In this document: piece after piece, positions 38,390 through 46,190 of the stretch | How the letters are laid out: every line of letters starts with the position of its first letter | Position numbering within the stretch: position 1 is the stretch's first letter | Assembly (NCBI RefSeq): GCF_030316855.1 | Contig: NZ_JASZYR010000004.1 | Coordinates: forward strand, 248,001-312,000 | DNA from: Variovorax sp. J22P240 | Lineage (GTDB): Bacteria > Pseudomonadota > Gammaproteobacteria > Burkholderiales > Burkholderiaceae_C | Length of the DNA stretch: 64,000 nt | Direction of reading: 5' to 3' | Notes under the pieces: generated by a model | What the model was told of the DNA's origin: nothing | Database searches by the model: none | The model's input: the letters and a program-made list of their open reading frames with translations, nothing else | Translations under genes and position numbers: made by a program

Positions 38390-38460
38390 GGCCGCCCCAA
38401 GCAAGCTCGCACCCCCTTGGGGGGCAGCGTGGACACGAAGTGCCAAGCGTGGGGGCGCGC
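38390..38460 (-). repeat. Dispersed repeat copy 3 (minus orientation, abuts ruvX start)
   Basis: Minus-strand reading gives CGCCCCCACGCTTGG, CACTTCGTGTC and a CCCCCCAAGGGGG hairpin. It fills the yqgE-ruvX gap and ends directly at the ruvX ATG, so ruvX has no ribosome-binding site of normal form. Confidence 0.7.
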
Positions 38461-38895
38461 ATGAGCGTTACGGCGATGCCCGACGCTACCCCTCCGGTTT
38501 CCGTTCCCTCCCATTTTCAAAGCTTCCTGGCCTTCGACTTCGGCCAGAAGCGCACCGGCGTCGCGAGCGGCAATCGTTTGCTCAGAACAGCGACGCCGCA
38601 AGCCACCATCAAGGCCGAAGGCGATGCGCGTTTCGCGCAAGTGGAGGCCCGTATCCGCGATTGGCAGCCCGATGCGCTGGTCGTCGGCGTGCCCTATCAC
38701 CCCGACGGCGCGCCACACGACAACACCCGCGCCGCTCAACGCTTTGCCCGGCAACTGCACGGCCGCTTCAAGCTGCCCGTGTACGAGGTCGACGAACGCT
38801 ACAGCACGACCGAGGCGCTCGCCTTGGGCGCGCGCGATGCCGACGCCGCGTCGGCCTGCATCATTCTTGAACAGTTCCTGAGGAGCCTTCCGTGA
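38461..38895 (+). CDS. ruvX: Putative pre-16S rRNA nuclease / Holliday junction resolvase-like RuvX
   Basis: 144-aa YqgF-family RNase H-fold nuclease for 16S rRNA 5'-end processing. Catalytic-type blocks LAFDFGQKRTGVASG, VVGVPYHPDG, and EVDERYSTTEA near the C-terminus with a final Asp (DADAASACIILE). The ATG at 38461 follows the repeat directly; another ATG at 38476 is possible. Its stop overlaps the pyrR GTG. Confidence 0.93.
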   Translation: MSVTAMPDATPPVSVPSHFQSFLAFDFGQKRTGVASGNRLLRTATPQATIKAEGDARFAQVEARIRDWQPDALVVGVPYHPDGAPHDNTRAAQRFARQLHGRFKLPVYEVDERYSTTEALALGARDADAASACIILEQFLRSLP

Positions 38896-39389
38896 ACTCC
38901 ATCCCTGACGCCGAAGCGCTCTACGTCGAGTTGCTCCGCGGCGTGAAATCCCTGATGCGCCAGGACACGCGCCTGGTCGGCATCACCTCCGGCGGCGCAT
39001 GGCTGGTCGAGCGCCTGCAGAAGGACCTGGGCCTGGCCGGTGCGCCAGGCATCATTTCCTCGGCCATGCACCGAGACGACTTCGCACGGCGCGGGCTGGC
39101 CGCCAGCGCGCAGACGACGCTGCCTTTCGACGTCAACGGCGCCGACGTGCTTCTCCTCGACGACGTGCTCTACACGGGCCGCACGATCCGCGCGGTGCTC
39201 AACGAGCTGTTCGATTTCGGCCGGCCTGCCTGCGTGCGCCTGGCGGTGCTGATCGACCGAGGCGGCCGGGAACTGCCGGTGGCCGCGGATTTCTCGGCCC
39301 AGCGCCTCGAACTGCCGGCAACCCAATTGCTCGCGCTCGCACGCAGCGACAAGGGCGCCTTCAGCTTCAAGGTAGAGGAAAACACCTGA
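38892..39389 (+). CDS. pyrR: PyrR-like bifunctional regulator / uracil phosphoribosyltransferase
   Basis: 165 aa with the PRPP-binding loop [21 protein letters not shown] and [10 protein letters not shown]. In Gram-positives PyrR attenuates pyr mRNA; in proteobacteria it may only carry UPRT activity. No attenuator-like hairpin with T-run is evident in the tight ruvX-pyrR-pyrB run. GTG start overlaps ruvX by four bases; its stop overlaps pyrB (TGATG). Confidence 0.92.
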   Translation: MNSIPDAEALYVELLRGVKSLMRQDTRLVGITSGGAWLVERLQKDLGLAGAPGIISSAMHRDDFARRGLAASAQTTLPFDVNGADVLLLDDVLYTGRTIRAVLNELFDFGRPACVRLAVLIDRGGRELPVAADFSAQRLELPATQLLALARSDKGAFSFKVEENT

Positions 39390-40351
39390 TGCTCTACAAA
39401 CGAAACCCCCAGCTCAACAAGCACGGCGAGCTGATCCACCTGCTCTCGATCGAGGGCTTGCCGAAGGACATCGTCACCCACATCCTCGACACCGCCGCGA
39501 ACTTCACCAGCGTGAGCGACCGCGAGGTGAAGAAGGTGCCGCTGCTGCGCGGCAAGAGCGTGTTCAATCTGTTCTTCGAGAACTCGACGCGCACGCGCAC
39601 CACCTTCGAGATCGCGGCCAAGCGGCTGTCGGCGGACGTGATCAACCTCGACATCGCGCGCTCGTCGGCGACCAAGGGCGAATCGCTGCTCGACACCATC
39701 GCCAACCTGAGCGCGATGGCCGCCGACCTGTTCGTGGTTCGCCACAGCGAATCGGGCGCGCCCTACCTGATCGCGCAGCACGTGGCGCCGCACGTGCACG
39801 TGGTGAATGCCGGCGACGGCCGCCACGCGCACCCGACGCAGGGTCTGCTCGACATGTACACGATCCGTCACTACAAGAAGGACTTCGCGAATCTCACGGT
39901 CGCGATCGTCGGTGATGTGCTGCATTCGCGCGTGGCGCGCTCCGACATCCATGCCCTCACCACGCTCGGTTGCGCCGAGGTGCGCGTGGTCGGCCCCAAG
40001 ACGCTGGTGCCCACAGACATGGCGCAGATGGGCGTGCGGGTGTGCCACACGCTGGAGGAGGGCATCAAGGACTGCGACGTCATCATCATGCTGCGCCTGC
40101 AGAACGAGCGCATGAGCGGCGCGCTGCTCCCGTCGTCGCAAGAATTCTTCAAGACCTTCGGCCTCACGCCCGAGAAGCTGCAGCTGGCCAAGTCCGATGC
40201 CATCGTGATGCATCCCGGGCCGATCAACCGCGGCGTGGAAATCGACTCTGCCGTGGTCGACGGCCGGCAGAGTGTGATCTTGCCGCAGGTCACTTTCGGC
40301 ATCGCCGTGCGAATGGCGGTCATGAGCATCGTCGCGGGTAACGAAGCATGA
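39389..40351 (+). CDS. pyrB: Aspartate carbamoyltransferase catalytic subunit
   Basis: 320 aa. Carbamoyl-phosphate loop [13 protein letters not shown], the catalytic loop [18 protein letters not shown] and [10 protein letters not shown] all intact. It starts on the pyrR stop and its own stop overlaps the next gene (ATGA). The pairing with a dihydroorotase-like protein without active site points to the class A ATCase, a dodecamer with noncatalytic PyrC'. Confidence 0.97.
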   Translation: MLYKRNPQLNKHGELIHLLSIEGLPKDIVTHILDTAANFTSVSDREVKKVPLLRGKSVFNLFFENSTRTRTTFEIAAKRLSADVINLDIARSSATKGESLLDTIANLSAMAADLFVVRHSESGAPYLIAQHVAPHVHVVNAGDGRHAHPTQGLLDMYTIRHYKKDFANLTVAIVGDVLHSRVARSDIHALTTLGCAEVRVVGPKTLVPTDMAQMGVRVCHTLEEGIKDCDVIIMLRLQNERMSGALLPSSQEFFKTFGLTPEKLQLAKSDAIVMHPGPINRGVEIDSAVVDGRQSVILPQVTFGIAVRMAVMSIVAGNEA

Positions 40352-41622
40352 GCAACATCCTGATCACCAACGGTCGCGTCGTCGACCCCGCATCCGGCCT
40401 GGACCGGAAAGCCGACGTGGCGATCGCCGACGGCAAGGTCTTCGCCATCGGCGACGTCTCCAGCGAATTTCGCGCGGAGCGCACGCTCGACGCGCAGGGC
40501 TGCCTCGTCGTGCCCGGACTGGTCGACCTTGCCGCCAGACTGCGCGAGCCCGGCTATGAGCATGAGGGCATGCTCGAAAGCGAAATGGGCGCGGCCGTCG
40601 CCGGCGGCGTGACCAGCCTGGTCTGCCCGCCGGATACCGACCCGGTGCTCGACGAGCCCGGCTTGGTCGAGATGCTCAAGTTCCGCGCCGAGAAGATGCG
40701 GCGCGCGCGGCTCTTCCCGCTCGGCGCGCTCACGCGCAGCCTCGCGGGCGAGGTGCTGACCGAGATGGCCGAACTTACCGAGGCCGGCTGCATCGGTTTC
40801 GGCCAAGCCGACATTCCGCTGGGCAACACGCAGGTGCTGCAGCGCGCACTGCAGTACGCCAGTACCTTCGGCTACACCGTGTGGCTGCGCCCGCAGGACC
40901 GCGACCTGGGCAAGGGCGTCGCAGCCAGCGGTCCGCTCGCCACACGGCTGGGGCTTGCGGGCGTGCCGGCCGCGGCCGAGACGATCGCGATCTTCACCAT
41001 CATCGAACTCATGCGCAGCACCGGCGCGCGCGTGCACCTGTGCCGCCTGTCGAGCGCGGGCGGCGTGGCGCAAGTGCGTGCGGCCAAGGCCGAGGGCTTG
41101 CCGCTGACCTGCGACGTCAGCATCAACTCTTTGCATCTCGTGGACACGGACATCGGCTATTTCGACAGCCGTGCGCGCCTGAATCCGCCGCTGCGCCAGC
41201 AGCGCGATCGCGATGCGCTGTCGGCCGGCCTGGCCGACGGCACCATCGATGCGCTGGTGTCTGACCACACGCCGGTGGAGGCCGATGCCAAGACGCTGCC
41301 CTTTGCCGAGAGCGAGCCTGGCGCGACCGGCCTCGAACTCCTGCTGCCGCTCGCATTGCTGTGGGGCGAGCAGAGCGGTGCGGGCCTGGCGCGCGCCATC
41401 GAAGTGGTGAGTTCCGGGCCCGCCAAGCTGGTCGGCGCCCAAGGGGTGGGCCGCCTGATGAAGGGCGGCGCGGCGGACCTCTGCGTCGTCGATCCTGCAC
41501 TTGAATGGCAGGTGCAGCCCGAAGCGCTCAGGAGCCAGGGCAAGCACACGCCCTTCGGTGGCTACGCCATGCACGGCCGTGCCCGCTTCACGCTGGTGGG
41601 CGGACGCATCGTCCACGGCTAG
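40348..41622 (+). CDS. pyrX: Dihydroorotase-like noncatalytic subunit (PyrC')
   Basis: 424 aa with the amidohydrolase fold ([31 protein letters not shown]). The metal motif normally written D-x-H-x-H reads DLAARL here (residues 60-65), so both first histidines are lost; the later ligand areas read LRPQDRD and [11 protein letters not shown], again unlike the active enzyme, while the catalytic-Asp region SDHTP remains. It is thus a structural partner of PyrB rather than an enzyme. Overlaps pyrB by four bases. Confidence 0.9.
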   Translation: MSNILITNGRVVDPASGLDRKADVAIADGKVFAIGDVSSEFRAERTLDAQGCLVVPGLVDLAARLREPGYEHEGMLESEMGAAVAGGVTSLVCPPDTDPVLDEPGLVEMLKFRAEKMRRARLFPLGALTRSLAGEVLTEMAELTEAGCIGFGQADIPLGNTQVLQRALQYASTFGYTVWLRPQDRDLGKGVAASGPLATRLGLAGVPAAAETIAIFTIIELMRSTGARVHLCRLSSAGGVAQVRAAKAEGLPLTCDVSINSLHLVDTDIGYFDSRARLNPPLRQQRDRDALSAGLADGTIDALVSDHTPVEADAKTLPFAESEPGATGLELLLPLALLWGEQSGAGLARAIEVVSSGPAKLVGAQGVGRLMKGGAADLCVVDPALEWQVQPEALRSQGKHTPFGGYAMHGRARFTLVGGRIVHG

Positions 41623-41632
41623 CGCAAACAGC

Positions 41633-42376
41633 ATGCACGCCTTGTCCGCGAGCCTCAAGCTCTTGCGCGCGCTCGCGAACGTGTTTGCGGGCTGGTGGAT
41701 CATCCGCACGCAGTTCCCGCACCTGTCGCCAGCGGAGCGAGAACAGCGCGTGCAACAGTGGTCCGAGCGGATGCTCAACCTGATGGGGATCAGCCTGACG
41801 GTGCAGGGCACGCCGCCCGACCGAGGACCGGTGCTGCTGGTGTGCAACCACCTGTCGTGGCTGGACATCCTCACGATTCATGCGGCGCGGCACGTGCGTT
41901 TCGTGTCCAAGTCGGTGGTGCGGCACTGGCCGGTGATCGGCACCTTGTCGACCGGTGCCGGCTCCCTCTACATCGAGCGCGAACGGCGGCGCGACGCGGT
42001 GCGCGTGGTGCATCACATGACTGAAGCTTTGCGCGAAGGCGACGTGATCGCGGTCTTCCCGGAAGGCACGACCAGCGATGGCCACGGGCTGCTTCCTTTC
42101 CATGCCAATTTGCTTCAGGCGGCCATCTCGTCCGGTGCGCCCGTCCAGCCGGCCGCGCTGCGCTTCGCCGATGCGGCCACCGGAGAAACCAGTTACGCGC
42201 CGCGTTACATCGGCGACGACAGCCTCTTGACCTCGGTGTGGAACACGCTGAAGGCACCCCCGCTGCTGGCGATCGTGCGCTTCGGCGAGCCCCAGTCTTC
42301 GCACGGACGCGATCGACGCGCCTGGGCAAAGAGCCTGCACGCCGACGTCCAGGACCTGCGCCGCGAATTGAAGTAG
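41633..42376 (+). CDS. plsC: 1-acyl-sn-glycerol-3-phosphate acyltransferase
   Basis: 247-aa membrane-associated acyltransferase forming phosphatidic acid. One N-terminal hydrophobic helix, catalytic NHLSWLD (H-x4-D), the substrate block FPEGTTSDG and the middle TGAGSLYIERERRRDA. It follows pyrC' by 10 bp and probably belongs to that transcript. The dispersed repeat copy 4 begins right at its stop. Confidence 0.9.
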   Translation: MHALSASLKLLRALANVFAGWWIIRTQFPHLSPAEREQRVQQWSERMLNLMGISLTVQGTPPDRGPVLLVCNHLSWLDILTIHAARHVRFVSKSVVRHWPVIGTLSTGAGSLYIERERRRDAVRVVHHMTEALREGDVIAVFPEGTTSDGHGLLPFHANLLQAAISSGAPVQPAALRFADAATGETSYAPRYIGDDSLLTSVWNTLKAPPLLAIVRFGEPQSSHGRDRRAWAKSLHADVQDLRRELK

Positions 42377-42432
42377 AGCTCGCCCCCAGGCTTCGCCCAC
42401 TTCGTGTCGCTTCGCCTACCCCCTGCCGGGGG
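42377..42432 (+). repeat. Dispersed repeat copy 4
   Basis: Directly after the plsC stop: CTCGCCCCCAGGCTTCG, CCCACTTCGTGTCGCTTCG, CCTACCCCCTGCCGGGGG. Agrees with the reverse complement of copy 1 at nearly every base. Confidence 0.8.
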
Positions 42433-42461
42433 CAAATACCTGCGGGCAATGACGCCGCCGC

Positions 42462-42489
42462 AAAAAAACAGCGCCCCGAGAGGCGCTGT
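42462..42489 (-). terminator. Intrinsic terminator of the small membrane protein gene
   Basis: On the minus strand an eight-base perfect stem ACAGCGCC/GGCGCTGT with a six-base loop is followed by a run of seven Ts. It lies about 50 bases after the stop of the 25-codon gene and is a textbook rho-independent terminator. Confidence 0.85.
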
Positions 42490-42535
42490 ATAACGGCGCC
42501 GGGTAGCGCCGGGAGGAGGAATCGTTACCCAGTAA

Positions 42536-42613
42536 TCAAAGGACGCCAAAGACCTTCAGGCCGATGATCACCACGAGCGGAACGCCGCAGAGCCAAAGGA
42601 TGATGCTTTTCAT
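42536..42613 (-). CDS. 25-residue single-helix membrane protein
   Basis: The frame MKSIILWLCGVPLVVIIGLK continues with VFGVL and a TGA. Almost the whole peptide is one hydrophobic helix with a Gly-Val-Pro kink. The ATG has a GGAGA ribosome-binding site six bases upstream, and a strong intrinsic terminator follows, so the unit looks genuinely expressed. Similar short peptides with the pattern LLW-L-G-P-VIIL are known to me as unnamed small membrane proteins; function is unknown. Confidence 0.65.
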   Translation of the reverse strand: MKSIILWLCGVPLVVIIGLKVFGVL

Positions 42614-42717
42614 GAAGGTCTCCGGTTGGTGTGTGTGAACTCACCTTAGTCAAGCGCCGAGGCGCCCGATGCCGGAAAAGACAATGGGACGGCGTGGTCC
42701 CTTGCCTACAGGCTGTC

Positions 42718-43779
42718 TCAGCGCTGGAGCAGTCCCAGATAGTGGTCGAGCATCTGGAAATGGTCGTCCAGGAAGCGATCCTCGCGCGCGCACAGGTCGG
42801 AAATGGCCGTCCATTCGGCCGCGGCGGCATCGTCATCCGCACGCAGGGCAGGGAGTTGGCGCTCGCCCAGATCGAAGAAATGGCCGTGCGTGATGGTGCG
42901 TCCGCGCGCACTCCGGTCGGGTTGATCGAACACGTCCGCGGCCTTCAGGCAGGCGCGCAGGACATCGGGCGACAACGCGAGGTGCGTTTCCTCCTCCAAT
43001 TCGCGAAGGGCAGCCTGCAATGTCGTTTCGCGCTGTTCCAGGAAACCACCGGGGACTGCGAAGAGGCCCTTGCCCGGCGCCTGTCCACGCTCGATCAGCA
43101 ACACCTGATCCTGGCACTTCACGACGCAATCGACCGTGACCAGCACGGGCGGATAGGGCGCCGCGGCCCATGACGCCTCGTACTGCCTGAGCAACTCGGC
43201 CTCCTGTGCGAGCGCCTGGAAATGGGGCTGCGTGCTCCATGCGCGGAGGAAGTCGATCGTGCCGGCCGGCCATTCGCCAGCGAGCGACGTCAACGCCGCG
43301 TCGGGCGCGGCGAAGAGCGCATCGCGCATCGCGCTTGCGCGCCGCACCGGCACGCCGTCGGCGGCAAGCAAAGTCCAGTCCGGAAAGGCTCGGAGGTACT
43401 CGCGGGTGGCGTCCCGGAAATGGCCGACCAGTGCGATCGAGGGTGGAGGCCCCGCACCGCCACCGGTCAACACTTGCGCGACCTCGCGCCGTACGGCGTT
43501 GACCCACCGCGTCTCGTCGAAATAGTCACGGACCGGGACGAAGCGCAGGCGCGCGCGCTCCTCCTCGGGCACTGCGTGGCGGATCATCTCGGCGCGCTCC
43601 TGCCAACTGAACGGGTGCTTGGGCGAAAGCGCCTGGAAGGCTGATCCGATCACCACCACCACGTGAGGCGCCGCATCGAGTGCCAGCCTCAGAAGTGACA
43701 GGTGCCCGTTGTGGAAGGGCTGGAAGCGGCCGATGAGAACCGCGAAGTCGTGCGGCGCCGGGGAGTTGGAGGCGGTCAT
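42718..43779 (-). CDS. Bifunctional NMN adenylyltransferase / Nudix hydrolase
   Basis: 353 aa joining two domains. Residues 1-170: nucleotidyltransferase with FAVLIGRFQPFHNGH (HxGH type) of archaeal-like NadM, making NAD from NMN. Residues 200-353: Nudix domain with a complete box (GGFLEQRETTLQAALRELEE, ending ET), which likely hydrolyses ADP-ribose. Such fusions are known from Synechocystis and Francisella. The ATG at 43779 starts just before the domain; a GTG at 43809 is possible. Confidence 0.92.
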   Translation of the reverse strand: MTASNSPAPHDFAVLIGRFQPFHNGHLSLLRLALDAAPHVVVVIGSAFQALSPKHPFSWQERAEMIRHAVPEEERARLRFVPVRDYFDETRWVNAVRREVAQVLTGGGAGPPPSIALVGHFRDATREYLRAFPDWTLLAADGVPVRRASAMRDALFAAPDAALTSLAGEWPAGTIDFLRAWSTQPHFQALAQEAELLRQYEASWAAAPYPPVLVTVDCVVKCQDQVLLIERGQAPGKGLFAVPGGFLEQRETTLQAALRELEEETHLALSPDVLRACLKAADVFDQPDRSARGRTITHGHFFDLGERQLPALRADDDAAAAEWTAISDLCAREDRFLDDHFQMLDHYLGLLQR

Positions 43780-43846
43780 GCGGGGGCGTGTGCGGATGTT
43801 CAAGTCCACACGATACGCGCCCCGGCAGGCCGGAGACCCTGACGCC

Positions 43847-44383
43847 TCAGGAGCGCTTGACCAGCATCGCTCCCAGCGCGAAGACGGAATTCGGCGCGTT
43901 GACCCGGAGCGGCGGCCGTGTGGCCGCAGGGACGACGGGCGCGCGCAGCGGGCGTTCGCGCTCGATCAGCACGCCGCGAGCGATCTGCTCGTCGACCAGG
44001 CTCTGCAGCGTGACCGAATCCAGAAATTCGATCGCCCGGCGATTGACGGCGGCCCACAACTCGTCCGTGGTGCAGCGCTTCACCGCGCCCGGGACTTCGT
44101 TCAGCGGCCTCGACTCCTGATCGATATCGCCGTCGATGGCCAGGATGATCTGCGCCACGGTGATCTCGGCCGCCTTGCGGCCGAGCGAGTAGCCGCCGCC
44201 CGGTCCTCGCGTCGATTCGACCAGTTCGTGGCGCCGCAGCTTGGCGAAGAGCTGCTCCAGATGCGACAGCGAAATCCTCTGGCGTTGGCTGATGGAAGAG
44301 AGGTTGACCGGGCCCATGCGGCCTCGGAGTGCCACGTCGATCATGGCAGTGACGGCGAAGCGACCCTTGGTGGTTAGACGCAT
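43847..44383 (-). CDS. Rrf2-family regulator (IscR-like, reduced cysteine set)
   Basis: 178-aa winged-helix regulator beginning MRLTTKGRFAVTAM as IscR does, with the recognition helix region SHLEQLFAKLRRHELVESTRGPGGGY. Of the three iron-sulfur cysteines known in E. coli IscR (92, 98, 104) only the last is present (KRCTTDELW, Cys104); ungapped positions 92, 98 and 107 are Arg, Pro and Asp. It therefore likely does not bind a 2Fe-2S cluster in the IscR manner. No isc genes are adjacent. A C-terminal Pro/Arg-rich extension is present. Confidence 0.85.
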   Translation of the reverse strand: MRLTTKGRFAVTAMIDVALRGRMGPVNLSSISQRQRISLSHLEQLFAKLRRHELVESTRGPGGGYSLGRKAAEITVAQIILAIDGDIDQESRPLNEVPGAVKRCTTDELWAAVNRRAIEFLDSVTLQSLVDEQIARGVLIERERPLRAPVVPAATRPPLRVNAPNSVFALGAMLVKRS

Positions 44384-44494
44384 CGGTGATTCTTTCAATA
44401 GGGACAGGGGGCGCATCGGGGGCGCGCGGACGCGCCGATGCAGAGCGCTCGCATCGAGAGACGGGGAGCCGGAGGGCTCTCGAGGCGGCGAGCC

Positions 44495-44845
44495 TTAGAG
44501 GATGAAGGCGCGATCGCGCGGTGGCCGCTTGGGCTGCGCGAGGAAAGGCGAAGGCGTGGCGCTCATGGCCGGTTGCGGCACTGGCTCCGAGGCGAACACG
44601 GCGAGAAAGGCCTGAACTCCGCCCGTTGCGGCCTCGGTGCAGCCCGAGTTGGCTTCGTCCTGGAGCGCGGATGCGTCCTCGGTGTCATCCACCGGCGCGT
44701 CGACGCTGGCAGACAGGTCAAGCTGCACCTGTGTCAGGCTGGCGCCGCCGTGATCGCGCGAATGCGTCGAACCGTGGGCAACGGCCGCGAAACCGAAGCA
44801 AGACAGTACGAAAGCGATGAAAGAGGCGGCGAGCCAGCGGGGCAT
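44495..44845 (-). CDS. Small secreted protein, unknown
   Basis: 116 aa with a Sec signal peptide (MPRWLAASFIAFVLSCFGFAAVAHG) and a low-complexity acidic then Pro-rich remainder ending QPKRPPRDRAFIL. There is an Asp/Ser-rich middle but no domain that I recognise. It is flanked by the Rrf2 gene and the Bug receptor gene on the same strand with gaps of about 80-110 bp. Confidence 0.55.
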   Translation of the reverse strand: MPRWLAASFIAFVLSCFGFAAVAHGSTHSRDHGGASLTQVQLDLSASVDAPVDDTEDASALQDEANSGCTEAATGGVQAFLAVFASEPVPQPAMSATPSPFLAQPKRPPRDRAFIL

Positions 44846-44922
44846 GTGGCGATGATTTTATGGCATGGCACAGTCCGGGCGGCCGGAGGAAAGCTCAGGG
44901 GCTTCCCGGACCGACGACGCCT

Positions 44923-45939
44923 TCAGTCCGGCTTGATGTTGGCCCGCGAGATCACTTTTTTCCAGCGCGCCTGTTCCGATGCGATGAACTGCGCAAACTG
45001 CTCCGGTGTGCCGCCGACGGCTTCGGCGGCGTCACCGCGAAGCCGCTCCGTCGCCGCTGGCGACCGGACGGCCTTCATGGTTTCGGCGGACAGCTTCGCC
45101 ACGTTGGCAGGCGCCATGCTCGCCGGGGCGAGCATCCCGTACCACTGCGTCATCTCGAAGCCGGGGAAGCCCTGCTCCGCCACCGTGGGGACATCGGGCA
45201 ACTGCGGCAGGCGCTTGGCGGAACCAGTCGCGATGCAGCGCACCTTGCCGGACTTGATGAAGGGAATGATGGCCGCCGCACCGATCGCCGAAGCGTCCAG
45301 CCGGCCGGACAGCAAGTCGGTCAGCATCGGGCCCGTGCCGCGGTACGGCACATGCAGCATGAAGATGCCCGAGGTCATCTTCAGGTATTCGAAAGCGAGA
45401 TGACCGGCACTGCCGTTGCCCGCGGAGCCGTAGCTCAGCTTGCCGGGCTTGGACTTGGCGTAGGCGATGAACTCGGTGAGATTCCTGGCCGGCACGTCGG
45501 GATGCACCACATACAGGCTGGGCACCTTTGCCAGCAGGCTGACCGGCTTGAAGTCCTTGTTGGGGTCGTACGGCAGCTTGTCGAAGATGAACGGATTGAC
45601 CGCCAGCGTGCCGATGTGCCCGAGGATGATGGTGTGCTGATCCTCGCTGCGCGCGACTTCCGCCATCGCGATGTTGCCCGCTGCGCCGGGCTTGTTGTCG
45701 ACGAAGACACTCTGGCCGAGCGTGTTGGAAAGCTCCGCGGCGGTGGAGCGTGCGACGATTTCCGAGCTTCCGCCGGGTGCGAAGGGGACCACGAAACGCA
45801 CGGACTTGGTCGGCCAGGTGGCCTGGGCCGATGCCAGCGATGGGAGGAGGCCGCCAAGCCCCAGCGAGCCTCCGGTCTGGAAGAGCCGACGCCGCGTGAG
45901 GCGGGTGCCGGCCAGTGAATCTTCGGAATTCGTGTGCAT
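44923..45939 (-). CDS. Tripartite tricarboxylate transporter substrate-binding protein (Bug family)
   Basis: 338-aa periplasmic receptor of the TctC/Bug type that binds small carboxylates. It has a twin-arginine-type leader (RLTRRRLFQTGGSLGLGGLL to ASA), the N-terminal WPTKSVRFVVPFAPGGSSEIVAR, GAAGNIAMAEVARS, and the middle KLSYGSAGNGSAGHLAFEYLK. The TctA/TctB membrane partners are absent nearby, as is usual for orphan Bug proteins of Burkholderiales. Confidence 0.93.
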   Translation of the reverse strand: MHTNSEDSLAGTRLTRRRLFQTGGSLGLGGLLPSLASAQATWPTKSVRFVVPFAPGGSSEIVARSTAAELSNTLGQSVFVDNKPGAAGNIAMAEVARSEDQHTIILGHIGTLAVNPFIFDKLPYDPNKDFKPVSLLAKVPSLYVVHPDVPARNLTEFIAYAKSKPGKLSYGSAGNGSAGHLAFEYLKMTSGIFMLHVPYRGTGPMLTDLLSGRLDASAIGAAAIIPFIKSGKVRCIATGSAKRLPQLPDVPTVAEQGFPGFEMTQWYGMLAPASMAPANVAKLSAETMKAVRSPAATERLRGDAAEAVGGTPEQFAQFIASEQARWKKVISRANIKPD

Positions 45940-46091
45940 CGTCGTGTCTCCATGGCTTTGTGCAAGGCTCGCATCTTGCACTCAGTCGGTAGCGATGCAT
46001 GGGTCGGTGCGCTCAAGGGCTGCGCGGTGACGGACGCGACGTGCGAAGCGGCTTTGTTGAAGCCTGCGAAACGCCCGTGCTTGCTGCTCCG

Positions 46092-46166
46092 TGGTGCCCT
46101 CGACAGGAATCGAACCTGTATCTGAGTCTTAGGAGGACCCCGTTCTATCCATTGAACTACGAGGAC
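46092..46166 (-). tRNA. tRNA-Arg (CCT anticodon)
   Basis: 75 nt including the encoded CCA. Acceptor GTCCTCG/CGAGGGC (one G-T pair), D-arm, anticodon stem-loop with CTCCTAA (anticodon CCT, reads AGG) and T-arm GGTTCGATT. Its 5' end lies only 24 bases past the tamB stop on the same strand. Confidence 0.93.
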
Positions 46167-46190
46167 GAGAGCGGCCGCAACTTTACCAGT

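Noticed and set aside
38892..39389. RNA attenuator for PyrR control of pyrB
   Set aside because: Genes overlap from ruvX through pyrC'; there is no leader with hairpin and T-run.
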